Source: Novosphingobium album (ex Hu et al. 2023) (lineage in GTDB: Bacteria; Pseudomonadota; Alphaproteobacteria; Sphingomonadales; Sphingomonadaceae). From it: a DNA stretch of 64,000 nucleotides. The stretch is from assembly GCF_022832385.1 (NCBI RefSeq), contig NZ_JALHLE010000021.1, positions 1 through 64,000 of the forward strand, written 5' to 3'. The notes beneath the pieces were generated by a model. It made no database searches and was not told the origin of the DNA. It was given only the letters and a program-made list of their open reading frames with translations. The position numbers were made by a program, and so were the translations under genes. Below are positions 8,500 to 18,038 of the stretch, one piece after another (the stretch's first letter is position 1; each line of letters begins with the position of its first letter).

Positions 8500-8949
8500 G
8501 GGATGCATCCTTTCCTGCAAGTGAATCGCAACGCGCGCAGATATAGGGCGTGGACGGATTACGGCAACGCCCCGTCATGTTGAATTCCGTTTTGCGCTGC
8601 ACCGTAACGATGGCGCCTTACAGCAAGTCTTGAAACCAGCAGTAGACACGACAGCCGGTGCTGTCTCCACCTCGGAGACAAAGTGTGCGGCCATGTTGGC
8701 GACAGGCTTCCGGCCAGCTCTGGCACATGCGCTGCGGGGCTGTGGTACAACGCCATTGCCGAAACGGGACCGTCGGGGCCGATTTGGCAGCAGTAGGGCA
8801 GCGGCACCTTCTCGTCATCATATAAAGATATCTTTATATTTGCTTCGCGCGGCCGTTATGGATAGGGAGCTTTCATTGCCGGTGCTCCGTTTTGCCTTGT
8901 CCGCGGGAAACGTGGCACCGTTCTTAAATTGACCCAGGAGTTCGCGCCC
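8500..8949. other. Intergenic region between the peroxiredoxin gene and ahcY
   Basis: About 450 bp upstream of both divergent genes. Apart from the palindrome at 8820-8839 and a small hairpin (GACAGC-CGGT-GCTGTC) near 8651, I see no gene or recognisable RNA. Short open frames here have poor codon character and no ribosome binding site. Confidence 0.5.
8820..8839. promoter_or_regulatory. Perfect 20-bp palindrome upstream of ahcY, probable SahR/ArsR-type operator
   Basis: The sequence ATATAAAGATATCTTTATAT is a perfect inverted repeat in an otherwise GC-rich region, 110 bp before the ahcY start. ArsR-family regulators that sense S-adenosylhomocysteine (SahR) and control methionine-cycle genes in Proteobacteria bind AT-rich palindromes with a GATATC/AAGATATCTT-like core. 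Palindrome and position are seen directly; the regulator's identity is inferred, as none is encoded nearby. Confidence 0.65.
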
Positions 8950-10359
8950 GTGGCCCACGCCAAGACCGCTGCACACGATTACGCCATAGCCGATATCTCG
9001 CTTGCCGAATTTGGCCGGGACGAGATCGCCATTGCCGAAACCGAAATGCCTGGCCTGATGGCCCTGCGCGAGGAATTCGGCGCGGCGCAGCCGCTCAAGG
9101 GCGCGCGCATCACCGGCTCGCTCCACATGACGATCCAGACCGCCGTGCTGATCGAGACGCTGGTCGCTCTGGGCGCCGAAGTGCGCTGGGCCACTTGCAA
9201 CATCTTCTCGACGCAGGACCATGCCGCCGCAGCCATCGCTGCGCAGGGTATTCCCGTCTTCGCGGTGAAGGGCGAAAGCCTGGCCGAGTACTGGGACTAT
9301 GTCGGCAACATCTTCGACTGGGGCGATAACCAGACTGCCAACATGATCCTCGATGACGGCGGTGACGCTACCATGTTCGCGCTGTGGGGCGCGCGCGTGG
9401 AAGCGGGCGAGGCACTGTTCGAGCCCTCGAACGCCGAGGAAATTGAATTCTGCCGCGCGCTCAAGGAATTCCTGAAGCGCAAGCCCGGTTACCTCACGAT
9501 GTCGGTCGCGCACATCAAGGGCGTTTCGGAAGAAACGACGACCGGCGTGCACCGTCTTTACCAGATCGCCAAGGACGGCAAGCTGCCGTTCCCCGCGATC
9601 AACGTGAACGACTCTGTCACCAAGTCGAAGTTCGACAATCTCTATGGCTGCAAGGAATCGTTGGTCGACGCCATCCGTCGCGCCACCGACGTGATGCTGG
9701 CCGGCAAGGTGGCCTGCGTCGCTGGCTTCGGTGACGTAGGCAAGGGTTCGGCGGCTTCGCTGCGCAATGGCGGCGCCCGCGTGATGGTGACCGAGATCGA
9801 TCCGATCTGCGCACTGCAAGCGGCGATGGAAGGCTACGAAGTCGTCACCATGGACGAAGCCGTGAAGCGTTGCGACATTTTCGTGACCGCCACTGGCAAC
9901 GAAGCGGTGATCAGCGGCGACCACATGGCGCAGATGAAGGACAAGGCCATCGTCTGCAATATCGGCCACTTCGATTCCGAGATCCAGATTTCCGCGCTCG
10001 ACAACTACGTGTGGAAGGAAATCAAGCCGGGCACCGACCTCGTCACCTTCCCGGACGGCAAGCAGATCATCGTGCTCGCCAAGGGCCGTCTGGTCAATCT
10101 GGGCTGTGCTACCGGCCACCCGAGCTTCGTGATGTCCGCCAGCTTCACCAACCAGACGCTGGCGCAGATCGAGCTGTTCACCAAGAACGGCGAATACGAG
10201 AACCGCGTCTACGTGCTGCCCAAGCACCTCGACGAGAAGGTGGCGGCGCTGCACCTCGAAAAGCTCGGCGTGAAGCTGTCCAAGCTTTCCGATAAGCAGG
10301 CTGCCTATATCGGAGTGCCGCAGGAAGGCCCGTTCAAGCCGGATCACTACCGCTATTGA
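8950..10359 (+). CDS. ahcY: Adenosylhomocysteinase
   Basis: A 469-residue protein that hydrolyses S-adenosylhomocysteine reversibly to adenosine and homocysteine, clearing the product of SAM-dependent methylation. Visible marks are the substrate-domain segment [16 protein letters not shown], the NAD-binding motif [10 protein letters not shown], and the ending KPDHYRY, which is nearly universal in this enzyme. The start is GTG 8950 ([11 protein letters not shown]) because CAGGAG lies nine bases before it; a TTG seven codons upstream precedes that site and is unlikely. Length matches the longer bacterial form of about 465-475 residues. It is probably controlled through the palindrome at 8820-8839 and is followed by its own terminator. 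Confidence 0.97.
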   Translation: MAHAKTAAHDYAIADISLAEFGRDEIAIAETEMPGLMALREEFGAAQPLKGARITGSLHMTIQTAVLIETLVALGAEVRWATCNIFSTQDHAAAAIAAQGIPVFAVKGESLAEYWDYVGNIFDWGDNQTANMILDDGGDATMFALWGARVEAGEALFEPSNAEEIEFCRALKEFLKRKPGYLTMSVAHIKGVSEETTTGVHRLYQIAKDGKLPFPAINVNDSVTKSKFDNLYGCKESLVDAIRRATDVMLAGKVACVAGFGDVGKGSAASLRNGGARVMVTEIDPICALQAAMEGYEVVTMDEAVKRCDIFVTATGNEAVISGDHMAQMKDKAIVCNIGHFDSEIQISALDNYVWKEIKPGTDLVTFPDGKQIIVLAKGRLVNLGCATGHPSFVMSASFTNQTLAQIELFTKNGEYENRVYVLPKHLDEKVAALHLEKLGVKLSKLSDKQAAYIGVPQEGPFKPDHYRY

Positions 10360-10397
10360 TCGCGTCCGTTACGGCTCATGCCCATGAGCCTGTTGTG

Positions 10398-10438
10398 AAA
10401 AAGGCCCGGAGCAGCATCGGCTTGCTCCGGGCTTTTTT
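10398..10438 (+). terminator. Intrinsic terminator after ahcY
   Basis: The stem GCCCGGAGCA (10404-10413) pairs with TGCTCCGGGC (10423-10432), followed by six T residues. It separates ahcY from the divL-led operon. Confidence 0.93.
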
Positions 10439-10552
10439 GCAGACAGGTTCCGCAATATTTGTCCAGGCCGGCCGTATGGCACGGTGGATTGCGCGAAGTT
10501 CATGTCGACCGCCCATTGTCATGGCGCGCTGTCGGCACCATAGCCGGATTCA

Positions 10553-12907
10553 ATGGACCTCGAACGTTTCCTGCCTTTGTTGATCGGATTGCTACTCGGC
10601 GCCTGGACGCTGGTCGCTGCATGGGCGGTGCTGGCGTCCCGAGCGCGCGAAAAGCGCACCGAAGGCCAGCTCCGCTCGGCGCGGCGTCTCGCCCGAATGG
10701 TCGAGGAATCGCCAGCCTTGCCGCTTCTGGTGCGCTCCGATGGGCGCATCGAGGCAAGCCCGCGTCTGGCGCAGTGGCTGGGGCTCGACGCCATGCCGCA
10801 TTATCTTTCCGAGCTGGATGGCGGCGGGCGCGGGCTGCCGCGGGAAAAGCTCGATGAACTGACCGAGGCGGTGCGCCGCTGCCAGAAGACTGCGGCTCCG
10901 TTCCGCATGGTCATGACGCCCGAGGGATCGACGCGCAGCCTCGCATTGCGCGGCCATCTGGCCGACCCGCAGGTTTCTCCCGGCGGAGCGGCACTGGTGT
11001 GGATTTTCGATTTCAGCGATAGCGAAAGCGAACTCGCGCGCCTGCGTGAAGAGGCGGCGCGGGCGCAGGGAGACTTCCATGCGCTGGTATCGCTGATCGA
11101 GGCTGCGCCGATGCCCATGTGGTTCCGCAGACCTGATGGGGAAATCCAGCTGGTCAATTCGGCCTATGTCGCTGCCGTTGGCGCGGCGAGCGCCGAGGCG
11201 GTTGTCGCGGGCGGTGTGGAATTGATCGAAACGGTTGATGGCGTGACTCCAGCCCAGGTCGCGCAGCAGGCGGTGGAAAACGGAGCCCCGGTCGAGCGTG
11301 TTGTCCACACGACCATCGGCGGACAGCGCCGCGCGCTTCGTGTCAGCGATTTACCGCTGGGTGAGGACGGCATTGCCGGCTACGCAGTGGACATCGAGGA
11401 CATGGAGGAAATGTCCCGCTCGTTCCGGGCTTTCCGTGAAGCACAGCGAGCCATGCTCGACCAGTTGTCTGCCGGGGTGGCGCAATTCGATGCGAAGCGC
11501 CGTCTCACCTTTGCGAACCAGCCTTTCCAGAGGCTTTTCAGCCTGTCGGCGCGGTCGATGCAGGATCCTCCTGCGTTCGAACGGTTCCTTGATGCGGCGC
11601 GCGTGGCAGGCCGTGTGCCTGAAGTGCGCGACTTCCCCGCCTGGCGCCGTGAACGCGCAGCCTGGTTTGCAGCAGGCGATACGCATGAGGAAGCCTGGTC
11701 GCTGGCCGACGGTACGCATCTGCGCATCGTTGCTCAGCCGATGCCAGACGGCAGCCTGCTGATGATCGTCGAGGACCGGACCGAGCAGTTGCGGCTATCC
11801 GCTGTCCGCGACACGCTGCTCCGTACGCGCACGGCGACGTTCGACAGCCTGTTCGAATCGATCGCCGTTTTCGCGCCCGACGGACGAATGCAGCTCTGGA
11901 ATCGCCGTTTTGCCGCCGACTGGGGGCTCGACAGCGATTTCCTCGACACCCACCCGCACATGGAGGCTCTGCTCAAGAAGATCGCCTCGAGGCTGAAGCG
12001 ACCGGTAGAAGCCGAAACGGTGGGGACGGTGGTGCGCGCCGCCACGCTCGACCGCACCCAGAAGGGCGGCCGTATCGCGCTGGCCGACGGGCGGATGCTG
12101 GAGTTCGCCGGGGTGCCACTGCCCGACGGCAACGGGCTGCTGGCCGTCCTCGACATCACCGACTCGCAAAAGGTTGAGGATGCACTGCGCGAAAGCAACG
12201 CCGCGCTGATCGAGGCCGACGCGATCAAGACCAGGTTCCTGGCGCACATGAGCTATGAACTGCGCAATCCGCTGAATTCGATCGGTGGCTTCGCGGAAAT
12301 GCTCGAACATGGTCTGGGCGGCGAACTGACTGAGCCCGGCAAGGACTATGTCGCTTCGATCCTGCAGGCTTCCGGGCAACTGGGCGAGCACATAGACAGC
12401 CTGCTCGACCTTTCGCAGAGCGAGGCGGGAATGCTGCCGCTCAAGCGCGAGGACATCGAGGTCATGCCGTTCCTGCGCGGGATCGCCGAGGAACGCGCGG
12501 CGCGGCTCGAAAAGGAAGGGCTGGTCCTCGATTTGCGTGCCAGCGGGCTGATGCGTCCGCTGTCGGCCGACCGGCGCCGTCTGGCGCGTGCGATTGGCCA
12601 TCTGCTCGACAATGCCATTACAGCCAGTCCGCGTGGTGGCCGCATCGTCCTGCAAGCCTCGCGCCGCAAGGCGGGTAACGAGGACTTGGTGCAGATCCTC
12701 GTGCAGGACAAAGGCCAGGGCATGGACAGCCGCAGCCTTGCCCGTGCGCTGGAAGGCATGAAGGTAAGCCCGGACGGAAAACGCGTGGAACGACGGCAGG
12801 GACTCGGTCTGCCGCTTGCCCGTCAGCTGGTCGAGGCGCACGGGGGGACGCTGAAGCTCGTCTCCGAACCCGGACAGGGCACCAGCGTGACCGTTGAACT
12901 GCCGTGA
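10553..12907 (+). CDS. divL: DivL-like PAS sensor kinase with Tyr in place of the phospho-His
   Basis: A 784-residue protein with one N-terminal membrane helix (about 6-28), several PAS-like domains (about 175-540), a HisKA-like dimerisation domain and a C-terminal HATPase domain (N box DNAITASPRGG, G1 DKGQGMD, G2 GLGLPLARQLVEAHGG). The H-box reads FLAHMSYELRNPLNS, so residue 568 is tyrosine where other kinases have histidine. This substitution is the hallmark of Caulobacter DivL (about 770 residues), a cell-cycle regulator that works with CckA and DivK and does not depend on kinase activity. Location directly before tsaE also fits alphaproteobacterial divL. The stop overlaps the tsaE start. 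DivL identity is strongly supported by motif and context; its role here is inferred. Confidence 0.88.
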   Translation: MDLERFLPLLIGLLLGAWTLVAAWAVLASRAREKRTEGQLRSARRLARMVEESPALPLLVRSDGRIEASPRLAQWLGLDAMPHYLSELDGGGRGLPREKLDELTEAVRRCQKTAAPFRMVMTPEGSTRSLALRGHLADPQVSPGGAALVWIFDFSDSESELARLREEAARAQGDFHALVSLIEAAPMPMWFRRPDGEIQLVNSAYVAAVGAASAEAVVAGGVELIETVDGVTPAQVAQQAVENGAPVERVVHTTIGGQRRALRVSDLPLGEDGIAGYAVDIEDMEEMSRSFRAFREAQRAMLDQLSAGVAQFDAKRRLTFANQPFQRLFSLSARSMQDPPAFERFLDAARVAGRVPEVRDFPAWRRERAAWFAAGDTHEEAWSLADGTHLRIVAQPMPDGSLLMIVEDRTEQLRLSAVRDTLLRTRTATFDSLFESIAVFAPDGRMQLWNRRFAADWGLDSDFLDTHPHMEALLKKIASRLKRPVEAETVGTVVRAATLDRTQKGGRIALADGRMLEFAGVPLPDGNGLLAVLDITDSQKVEDALRESNAALIEADAIKTRFLAHMSYELRNPLNSIGGFAEMLEHGLGGELTEPGKDYVASILQASGQLGEHIDSLLDLSQSEAGMLPLKREDIEVMPFLRGIAEERAARLEKEGLVLDLRASGLMRPLSADRRRLARAIGHLLDNAITASPRGGRIVLQASRRKAGNEDLVQILVQDKGQGMDSRSLARALEGMKVSPDGKRVERRQGLGLPLARQLVEAHGGTLKLVSEPGQGTSVTVELP

Positions 12908-13350
12908 AGGTTTCGCTTCCAGATCTTGCCGCGATGAAGCGTTTCGGGCGTGAGATCGCCGAAGCGCTCAGGCCCGGTGATGTCGTTGCACTGACCGGGG
13001 GGCTTGGCGCGGGCAAGACGACGATCGCGCGCGCCATCATCGCCGGGCTCGGTCATCAGGGCGAAGTGCCTTCGCCGAGCTTCGCGATCGTCGAGCTCTA
13101 CGAACCGCCGTCAGTTCGGCTGCCGCTGGTTCATGCCGATTTCTACCGCCTGTCCCGGCCCGAGGAGGCCGAGGAGATCGGTCTCGACGATTATCGCGAA
13201 GGGGCAGCGCTGATCGCCGAGTGGCCCGATCATGCGGGCGGCTTCGCGCATGAGCCTGGATGCCTTTCGATCTCACTGGAAGTTCTGGATGACGGTCGCA
13301 TGGCCATTGTCGAGGGTGGGGACGATTGGCTAGGGCGAATGCCGCAATGA
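12904..13350 (+). CDS. tsaE: tRNA threonylcarbamoyladenosine biosynthesis ATPase TsaE
   Basis: A 148-residue P-loop protein of the YjeE family. Walker A is GGLGAGKTT (32-40), and the segments PSPSFAIVELY, HADFYRL and EEIGLDDY are signatures of this small ATPase. It works with TsaB and TsaD to make t6A37 on ANN-decoding tRNAs. The start is a GTG within the divL stop region (GTGA overlap). Its stop overlaps the following gene as ATGA, so translation of the whole operon is likely coupled. Confidence 0.96.
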   Translation: MKVSLPDLAAMKRFGREIAEALRPGDVVALTGGLGAGKTTIARAIIAGLGHQGEVPSPSFAIVELYEPPSVRLPLVHADFYRLSRPEEAEEIGLDDYREGAALIAEWPDHAGGFAHEPGCLSISLEVLDDGRMAIVEGGDDWLGRMPQ

Positions 13351-14345
13351 CAACGATTCCATCCAACCTTCCCGCCGATCTCGATGCTTTCCTTGCCCAT
13401 GCGGGCTGGGAAGGTGCTGTGGTGGAGGCACTGCCCGGCGATGCGTCCTTCCGCCGCTATTTTCGTATTCGCAGGCCAACCGGCGAAACCGCCATGCTGA
13501 TGGACGCACCGCCGCCCAACGAGGACCCCGGACCGTTCCTGCGCGCGGCACACTGGCTGGACGCCAACGGCATGCGAGCACCCCGCATCTTCGCCGAGGA
13601 CGCGGCACGCGGATTGGTGCTGCTGGAAGACTTCGGCACCGCGCGAATGCGCGACTATCTTGACCAGTGGCCGGACGATGAAGAGGTGATCTACAAAGGT
13701 GCGGTGAACGCGCTCGTGCAGTTACACGACTTGCCGCCCGGTCCATTCCTGGATTACTCGATGAGCGAGTACCAGCGCGAGGCGCGCCTGTTCATTGACT
13801 GGTATTGCACTGCGCAAAATCTCTATGTCGATGTGAACGGCTTTACGGCGGCTTGGGAAGCGGTGCTGCGCGACCTGCTTCCGCGCCAGCGCCCCGGCGT
13901 CACAGTGCTGCGCGATTACCACGCAGAGAATATCATGCTGCTGGGCGCGCTGGAGACGCAAGGGCTGCTCGATTTCCAGGATGCGTTGGTGGGGCACCCG
14001 GCCTACGATCTGGTGTCGCTGCTACAGGACGCACGGCGCGATGTGTCTCCCGAGCTCGAAGAGCGCATGATAGAGCACTATGTGCGCGCGTCGCTGGCGG
14101 AACCGGAGCTGTTCTCCGCTGACTATGCGCGGCTCGGCGCACAGCGGAACACCAAGATCATCGGTATCTTCGTGAGGTTGTGGCGCCGGGACGGCAAGCC
14201 TCGCTATCTGGAACTGATCCCGCGCGTCTGGGCGCTGCTGGAGAGGGATCTGACGCATCCGGCGCTCGCGCCGGTGGCGGCGTGGTTCGATGCCAACATT
14301 CCTGCGGAATTGCGCGCGGTTAATGGAGGGGCATTCGAGCAATGA
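13347..14345 (+). CDS. amgK: N-acetylmuramate/N-acetylglucosamine kinase (AmgK)
   Basis: A 332-residue protein of the aminoglycoside-phosphotransferase kinase fold. It has the nucleotide-binding opening GDASFRRYFRI, the LLEDFG hinge motif, the catalytic loop LRDYHAENIM (D, H, N) and the metal-site LLDFQDALVGHPAYDL. With the adjacent murU it forms the AmgK-MurU pair, a peptidoglycan-recycling shortcut in which MurNAc is phosphorylated at the anomeric position and then converted to UDP-MurNAc, bypassing de novo MurA/MurB synthesis and fosfomycin inhibition. The start is ATG 13347, overlapping the tsaE stop; a TTG seven codons upstream is less likely. Confidence 0.93.
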   Translation: MTTIPSNLPADLDAFLAHAGWEGAVVEALPGDASFRRYFRIRRPTGETAMLMDAPPPNEDPGPFLRAAHWLDANGMRAPRIFAEDAARGLVLLEDFGTARMRDYLDQWPDDEEVIYKGAVNALVQLHDLPPGPFLDYSMSEYQREARLFIDWYCTAQNLYVDVNGFTAAWEAVLRDLLPRQRPGVTVLRDYHAENIMLLGALETQGLLDFQDALVGHPAYDLVSLLQDARRDVSPELEERMIEHYVRASLAEPELFSADYARLGAQRNTKIIGIFVRLWRRDGKPRYLELIPRVWALLERDLTHPALAPVAAWFDANIPAELRAVNGGAFEQ

Positions 14346-15067
14346 CCGGAAAGCCCCTCGCCAGTGATACCGCGATGATCCTTGCCGCAGGCCTGGGCAA
14401 GCGTATGCGCCCGCTCACCGCGGCCCAGCCCAAGCCGCTGGTGCGCGTGGCCGGCAAGTCGATGATAGACCACGCGCTGGACAAGCTGGAAAGCGCGGGC
14501 GTTGCTCACGCGGTGGTGAACGTCCATTATCTGGCCGATGCGCTGGAAGGCCATTGCACGGTTCGCAGCCGTTTGCCTGACATCCGGATTTCGGACGAGC
14601 GTGACCAATTGCTCGAAACCGGCGGCGGTATGGTCAAGGCCGCACCGATGCTGCCCGATCCGTTTTTCTGCCTCAACAGCGACAACATCTGGCTGGATGG
14701 GCCGAACGATGTGTTCAAGGAGCTGTCACAGGCCTGGGACCCGGAGCGGATGGATGCGCTGCTGCTTCTCGTTCCGCACCCGCGGGCGATGAACTACCGG
14801 GGAGAGGGGGATTTCCACCTCGATCCCCAAGGCCGCGTGGCGCGGCGCAAGCGCGGATACGTCGCACCGTTCATCTTTACAGGTATCCAGATCGTGTCGC
14901 ACCGCCTGCTGCGCGATGCACCGGAAGGGCCGTTCTCAACGAACGTCCTGTGGAACCGCGCGATCGAGGAAGGCCGCCTTTACGGCGTTTCGCATATGGG
15001 CTTGTGGTTCGAAGTCGGCACGCCCGGCGCAATCAAGCCGACCGAAGAATGGATGACCCGTGCCTGA
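14342..15067 (+). CDS. murU: N-acetylmuramate alpha-1-phosphate uridylyltransferase (MurU)
   Basis: A 241-residue sugar-nucleotidyltransferase. The N-terminal pyrophosphorylase motif is AMILAAGLGKRMRPL with KPLVRVAGK following (11-39), and there is LNSDN in the metal-binding region and FTGIQI further on. It transfers UMP from UTP to MurNAc 1-phosphate, the second step of the AmgK-MurU recycling route. RmlA- and GMP-type relatives share the fold, but direct linkage to amgK by an ATGA overlap makes MurU the best call. Its end overlaps addB by 8 bp. Confidence 0.93.
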   Translation: MTGKPLASDTAMILAAGLGKRMRPLTAAQPKPLVRVAGKSMIDHALDKLESAGVAHAVVNVHYLADALEGHCTVRSRLPDIRISDERDQLLETGGGMVKAAPMLPDPFFCLNSDNIWLDGPNDVFKELSQAWDPERMDALLLLVPHPRAMNYRGEGDFHLDPQGRVARRKRGYVAPFIFTGIQIVSHRLLRDAPEGPFSTNVLWNRAIEEGRLYGVSHMGLWFEVGTPGAIKPTEEWMTRA

Positions 15068-18038
15068 GAGGGCGGGGCCCAAGGTTTATTCCATCGCTGC
15101 TCATCGTGGTTTTGCCGATGCCCTGGTGGCAGGGCTCGTCCCGCGCTACGCCGAACCCGATCTGGGACTGGCCCGGCTGACCCTTCTGCTGCCAAGCCGC
15201 CGTACGGTGCGCACTGTTACCGAGGCTTTCGTGCGGCATTCCGGTCAGGGCCTGCTGCTGCCGCGCATGGCCGTTGTCGGCGATCTCGATCTGGACGAGA
15301 CACTGGGGCCGCTGCTTGATCCGCTGGGCGCGGCTGATATTCCACCTGCCGCCGATTCCACACGCCGCTGGCTGCGCCTTGCGCACTATCTGCGCGAAGT
15401 GGAAGGCGACAAGGCCGGGAAGGGCGCGGCCCTGTTGCGCCGCGCGTGGGAAATCGGGCGCACCATGGACCGGTTGCTGGTCGAGGGCATCGCGCCGATC
15501 GATCTGATGTCGGAAAAGGTGATCGGCCTGGTCGGTGATCTCGCCGGTCACTGGAGCGACAACACCCGCACGTTCCTGATGGTGCAGCAATACTGGATTG
15601 CGGAACTCGCCGAACGCGACCAGATCGATGCGCCGGAGCGCCGCAACCGTTTGTTCGAACACGCCGCGCGGCGCTGGCGCGAGGAGCCGCCGCCGCACCC
15701 GGTCGTCGCAGCGGGAGTCACCAGCGCCTCGCCCGCGCTGGCGAAATTGCTGCGCGTGGTGAGCGAGCTGGACCGCGGCAGCGTGATCCTGCCCGATCTC
15801 GATCTGGCCCTGGCGCCCGAGGTTTGGGAAGAACTCGGCACAGCCGGGGCGCCCGCCGAAAAGGACGATCCGCCGTTCGGCCGCCACGATGCAGTGACGC
15901 ATCCGCAATATCACATCAAGCTGCTGCTCAACCGCATGGGCATCGCCCGCGCGGAAGTGCAGCCCTGGCACCGCTCGGGCCTCTCCGCCGCGCCGCCGGT
16001 GCGCAGCAAGGTGATTTCCAACCTGTTCCTGCCGCCGCGCGCCTCGGCCGCGTGGGCGGACCTGAAGCCCGAGCACCGCCGCCTGCCGGGGGTGCGGCTG
16101 ATGGAAAGCACCCATCCGGGCGAGGAGGCGCAGGCGATTGCCGTGCTGATCCGCGAGGCGCTGGAAGTGCCGGAACGGCGCGTCGCGCTGATCTCGCCCG
16201 ACCGGGGACTGGCCGCGCGGGTGGTGGCGCACCTGCGGCGCTGGGGCATCGAAGCGGACGACACGGCGGGCCGCCCTCTGCCGCAGATGGCCGCCGGGCG
16301 CGTGCTTTTGCTGCTGGCCGAAGTGCTGGCGGATCAGGCCGCGCCAGTGCCGCTGATCGCGCTGCTGGCCCATCCGCTGGCAGGCGGCGGGGAAGGGCGT
16401 GCGCGGTGGCTGGAGAATGCGCGCAAGCTGGACCTCGCCTTGCGCGGCCCGCGCCCGGCGGCCGGTCTGGAGCCGCTTGCTGGGATCGCCGCAGAGCACA
16501 AGCTCGGCGAATGGTGGTGCACGGTGGAGGCGGTCCTGTCGCCCCTGTTTGCGTTCGGAGAAAGCGAGCCTTTCACCCGCCTGCTTGGCGCGCTGGCCGA
16601 TGCGGCGGAGGCCCTGTGCGGCGAGGCGGTCTGGGCCGGGCCCGATGGCCGCGCGCTGGGCGCTTTTGTCGAGGAGTTGCGCGAAGCGGCGGATGCCGCC
16701 GGAACCCTGCTCGATCCGCGCGAACTGCATGCGGTCCTGCGCGATGCGATGGACCGCGTATCGGTGCGCCCGCCATGGGGCGGGCATCCGCGCGTGGCGA
16801 TCTACGGCCTGCTTGAAGCGCGGATGAGCCGCGCCGACCTCGTGATCTGCGGGGGGCTGGCCGAAGGCGTCTGGCCGGCCTCGCCTGCACAGGATTCGCT
16901 GCTGCCGCCCGCCGTGCTGCGCGCGCTCGGCGTGCCCGGCGCCGATTTTCGGATCGGCCTTGCCGCGCATGACCTTGCCGCCGCACTGGGCGCGCCCGAA
17001 GTGGTGCTGAGCTGGGCGCAGCGCGACGAGGGCGGACCGGTTATCCCCTCGCGCTTCGTGCTGCGTGTGCAGGCAATGCTGGGCGATCAGGCCGGGCGTC
17101 ATGACGAAAAGGAAGCGCTTCGGCTGGCCCGGCTGCTCGACGATGCTGCGCGCATTCCGCCGCATCCACGCCCCCAGCCGATGCCGTCTGCAGAAGAGCG
17201 CAAGGTGGATGTCTCCGCCACCGGGCTCGACCGGCTGCGCGGCGATCCCTACCAGTTCTATGCCAGCGCCATTCTTGGCCTGCGCAGCCTCGACCCGCTC
17301 GATGCTGAGCCCAGCGCGGCGTGGAAGGGCGAAGTCGCCCACCTCATCATGCAGCGCTGGCATGAGGCGGGCGAGCCGCCGGGCGGCCTCCACGCCATCG
17401 CGCAGCAGGTTCTGACCGAAGCGAACGCCCACCCGCTGATGCGCGTGCTGTGGTGGCCGCGCCTCGCCGCTGCGCTGGAGACCTTCGAGCGCATGATCCT
17501 GGGTGCCAAGGCCGAAGGACGCGAAGTGCTCGGCGTGGAGCAATGGGGCGACATGCGCTACCGCGACGTGCGCATCCATGGCCGCGCCGACCGCCTCGAC
17601 CGCAAGGCCGACGGCACGCTGGCGGTGGTCGACTACAAGACTGGCCAGCCGCCCTCCGGCAAGCGCGTGGAGGAAGGTTTCGCGCTGCAACTGGGGCTGA
17701 TCGGCCTGATCGCCGAGGCGAATGGCTTCAAGGGTATCGAGGGAGACGTCACCGGCTTTGAATACTGGTCCATGGCCAAGGCCAAGGACGGCACGATGGG
17801 CTATCAGTTCGAGCCGGTGCAGGAAGGCCGCAAGAAATCCGGCCTTCCGCGCGACGAATTCCTTCCGGCGAGCGAATTCTTCCTGAACGATGCGCTGGAC
17901 CGGTGGATTCTGGGCACCGAGCCCTTCACCGCGCGGCTGAATCCCGAACTCGGCAGCTATGCCGACTACGACCAGCTCATGCGCCTTGATGAGTGGTTGA
18001 CGACTCTGGGCGACACCGGCGCGGAGGACACGGCATGA
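15060..18038 (+). CDS. addB: AddB subunit of the AddAB helicase-nuclease
   Basis: A 992-residue protein, the usual length of alphaproteobacterial AddB. The N-terminal two thirds resemble an inactive UvrD-like helicase. The C-terminal part carries a RecB-family PD-(D/E)XK nuclease signature, AVVDYKTGQPPSGKR (about residues 855-870), after the GRADRLDR metal-binding motif. With AddA it resects double-strand breaks and loads RecA after Chi recognition. It starts with GTG inside the end of murU. The stop overlaps the addA start as ATGA, consistent with equimolar subunits. Confidence 0.94.
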   Translation: MPERAGPKVYSIAAHRGFADALVAGLVPRYAEPDLGLARLTLLLPSRRTVRTVTEAFVRHSGQGLLLPRMAVVGDLDLDETLGPLLDPLGAADIPPAADSTRRWLRLAHYLREVEGDKAGKGAALLRRAWEIGRTMDRLLVEGIAPIDLMSEKVIGLVGDLAGHWSDNTRTFLMVQQYWIAELAERDQIDAPERRNRLFEHAARRWREEPPPHPVVAAGVTSASPALAKLLRVVSELDRGSVILPDLDLALAPEVWEELGTAGAPAEKDDPPFGRHDAVTHPQYHIKLLLNRMGIARAEVQPWHRSGLSAAPPVRSKVISNLFLPPRASAAWADLKPEHRRLPGVRLMESTHPGEEAQAIAVLIREALEVPERRVALISPDRGLAARVVAHLRRWGIEADDTAGRPLPQMAAGRVLLLLAEVLADQAAPVPLIALLAHPLAGGGEGRARWLENARKLDLALRGPRPAAGLEPLAGIAAEHKLGEWWCTVEAVLSPLFAFGESEPFTRLLGALADAAEALCGEAVWAGPDGRALGAFVEELREAADAAGTLLDPRELHAVLRDAMDRVSVRPPWGGHPRVAIYGLLEARMSRADLVICGGLAEGVWPASPAQDSLLPPAVLRALGVPGADFRIGLAAHDLAAALGAPEVVLSWAQRDEGGPVIPSRFVLRVQAMLGDQAGRHDEKEALRLARLLDDAARIPPHPRPQPMPSAEERKVDVSATGLDRLRGDPYQFYASAILGLRSLDPLDAEPSAAWKGEVAHLIMQRWHEAGEPPGGLHAIAQQVLTEANAHPLMRVLWWPRLAAALETFERMILGAKAEGREVLGVEQWGDMRYRDVRIHGRADRLDRKADGTLAVVDYKTGQPPSGKRVEEGFALQLGLIGLIAEANGFKGIEGDVTGFEYWSMAKAKDGTMGYQFEPVQEGRKKSGLPRDEFLPASEFFLNDALDRWILGTEPFTARLNPELGSYADYDQLMRLDEWLTTLGDTGAEDTA

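Noticed and set aside
8840..8949. A SAH or SAM riboswitch in the ahcY leader
   Set aside because: Only a 6-bp pairing (CGGTGC with GCACCG) is visible and the conserved riboswitch core sequences are absent; the palindrome explains regulation better.
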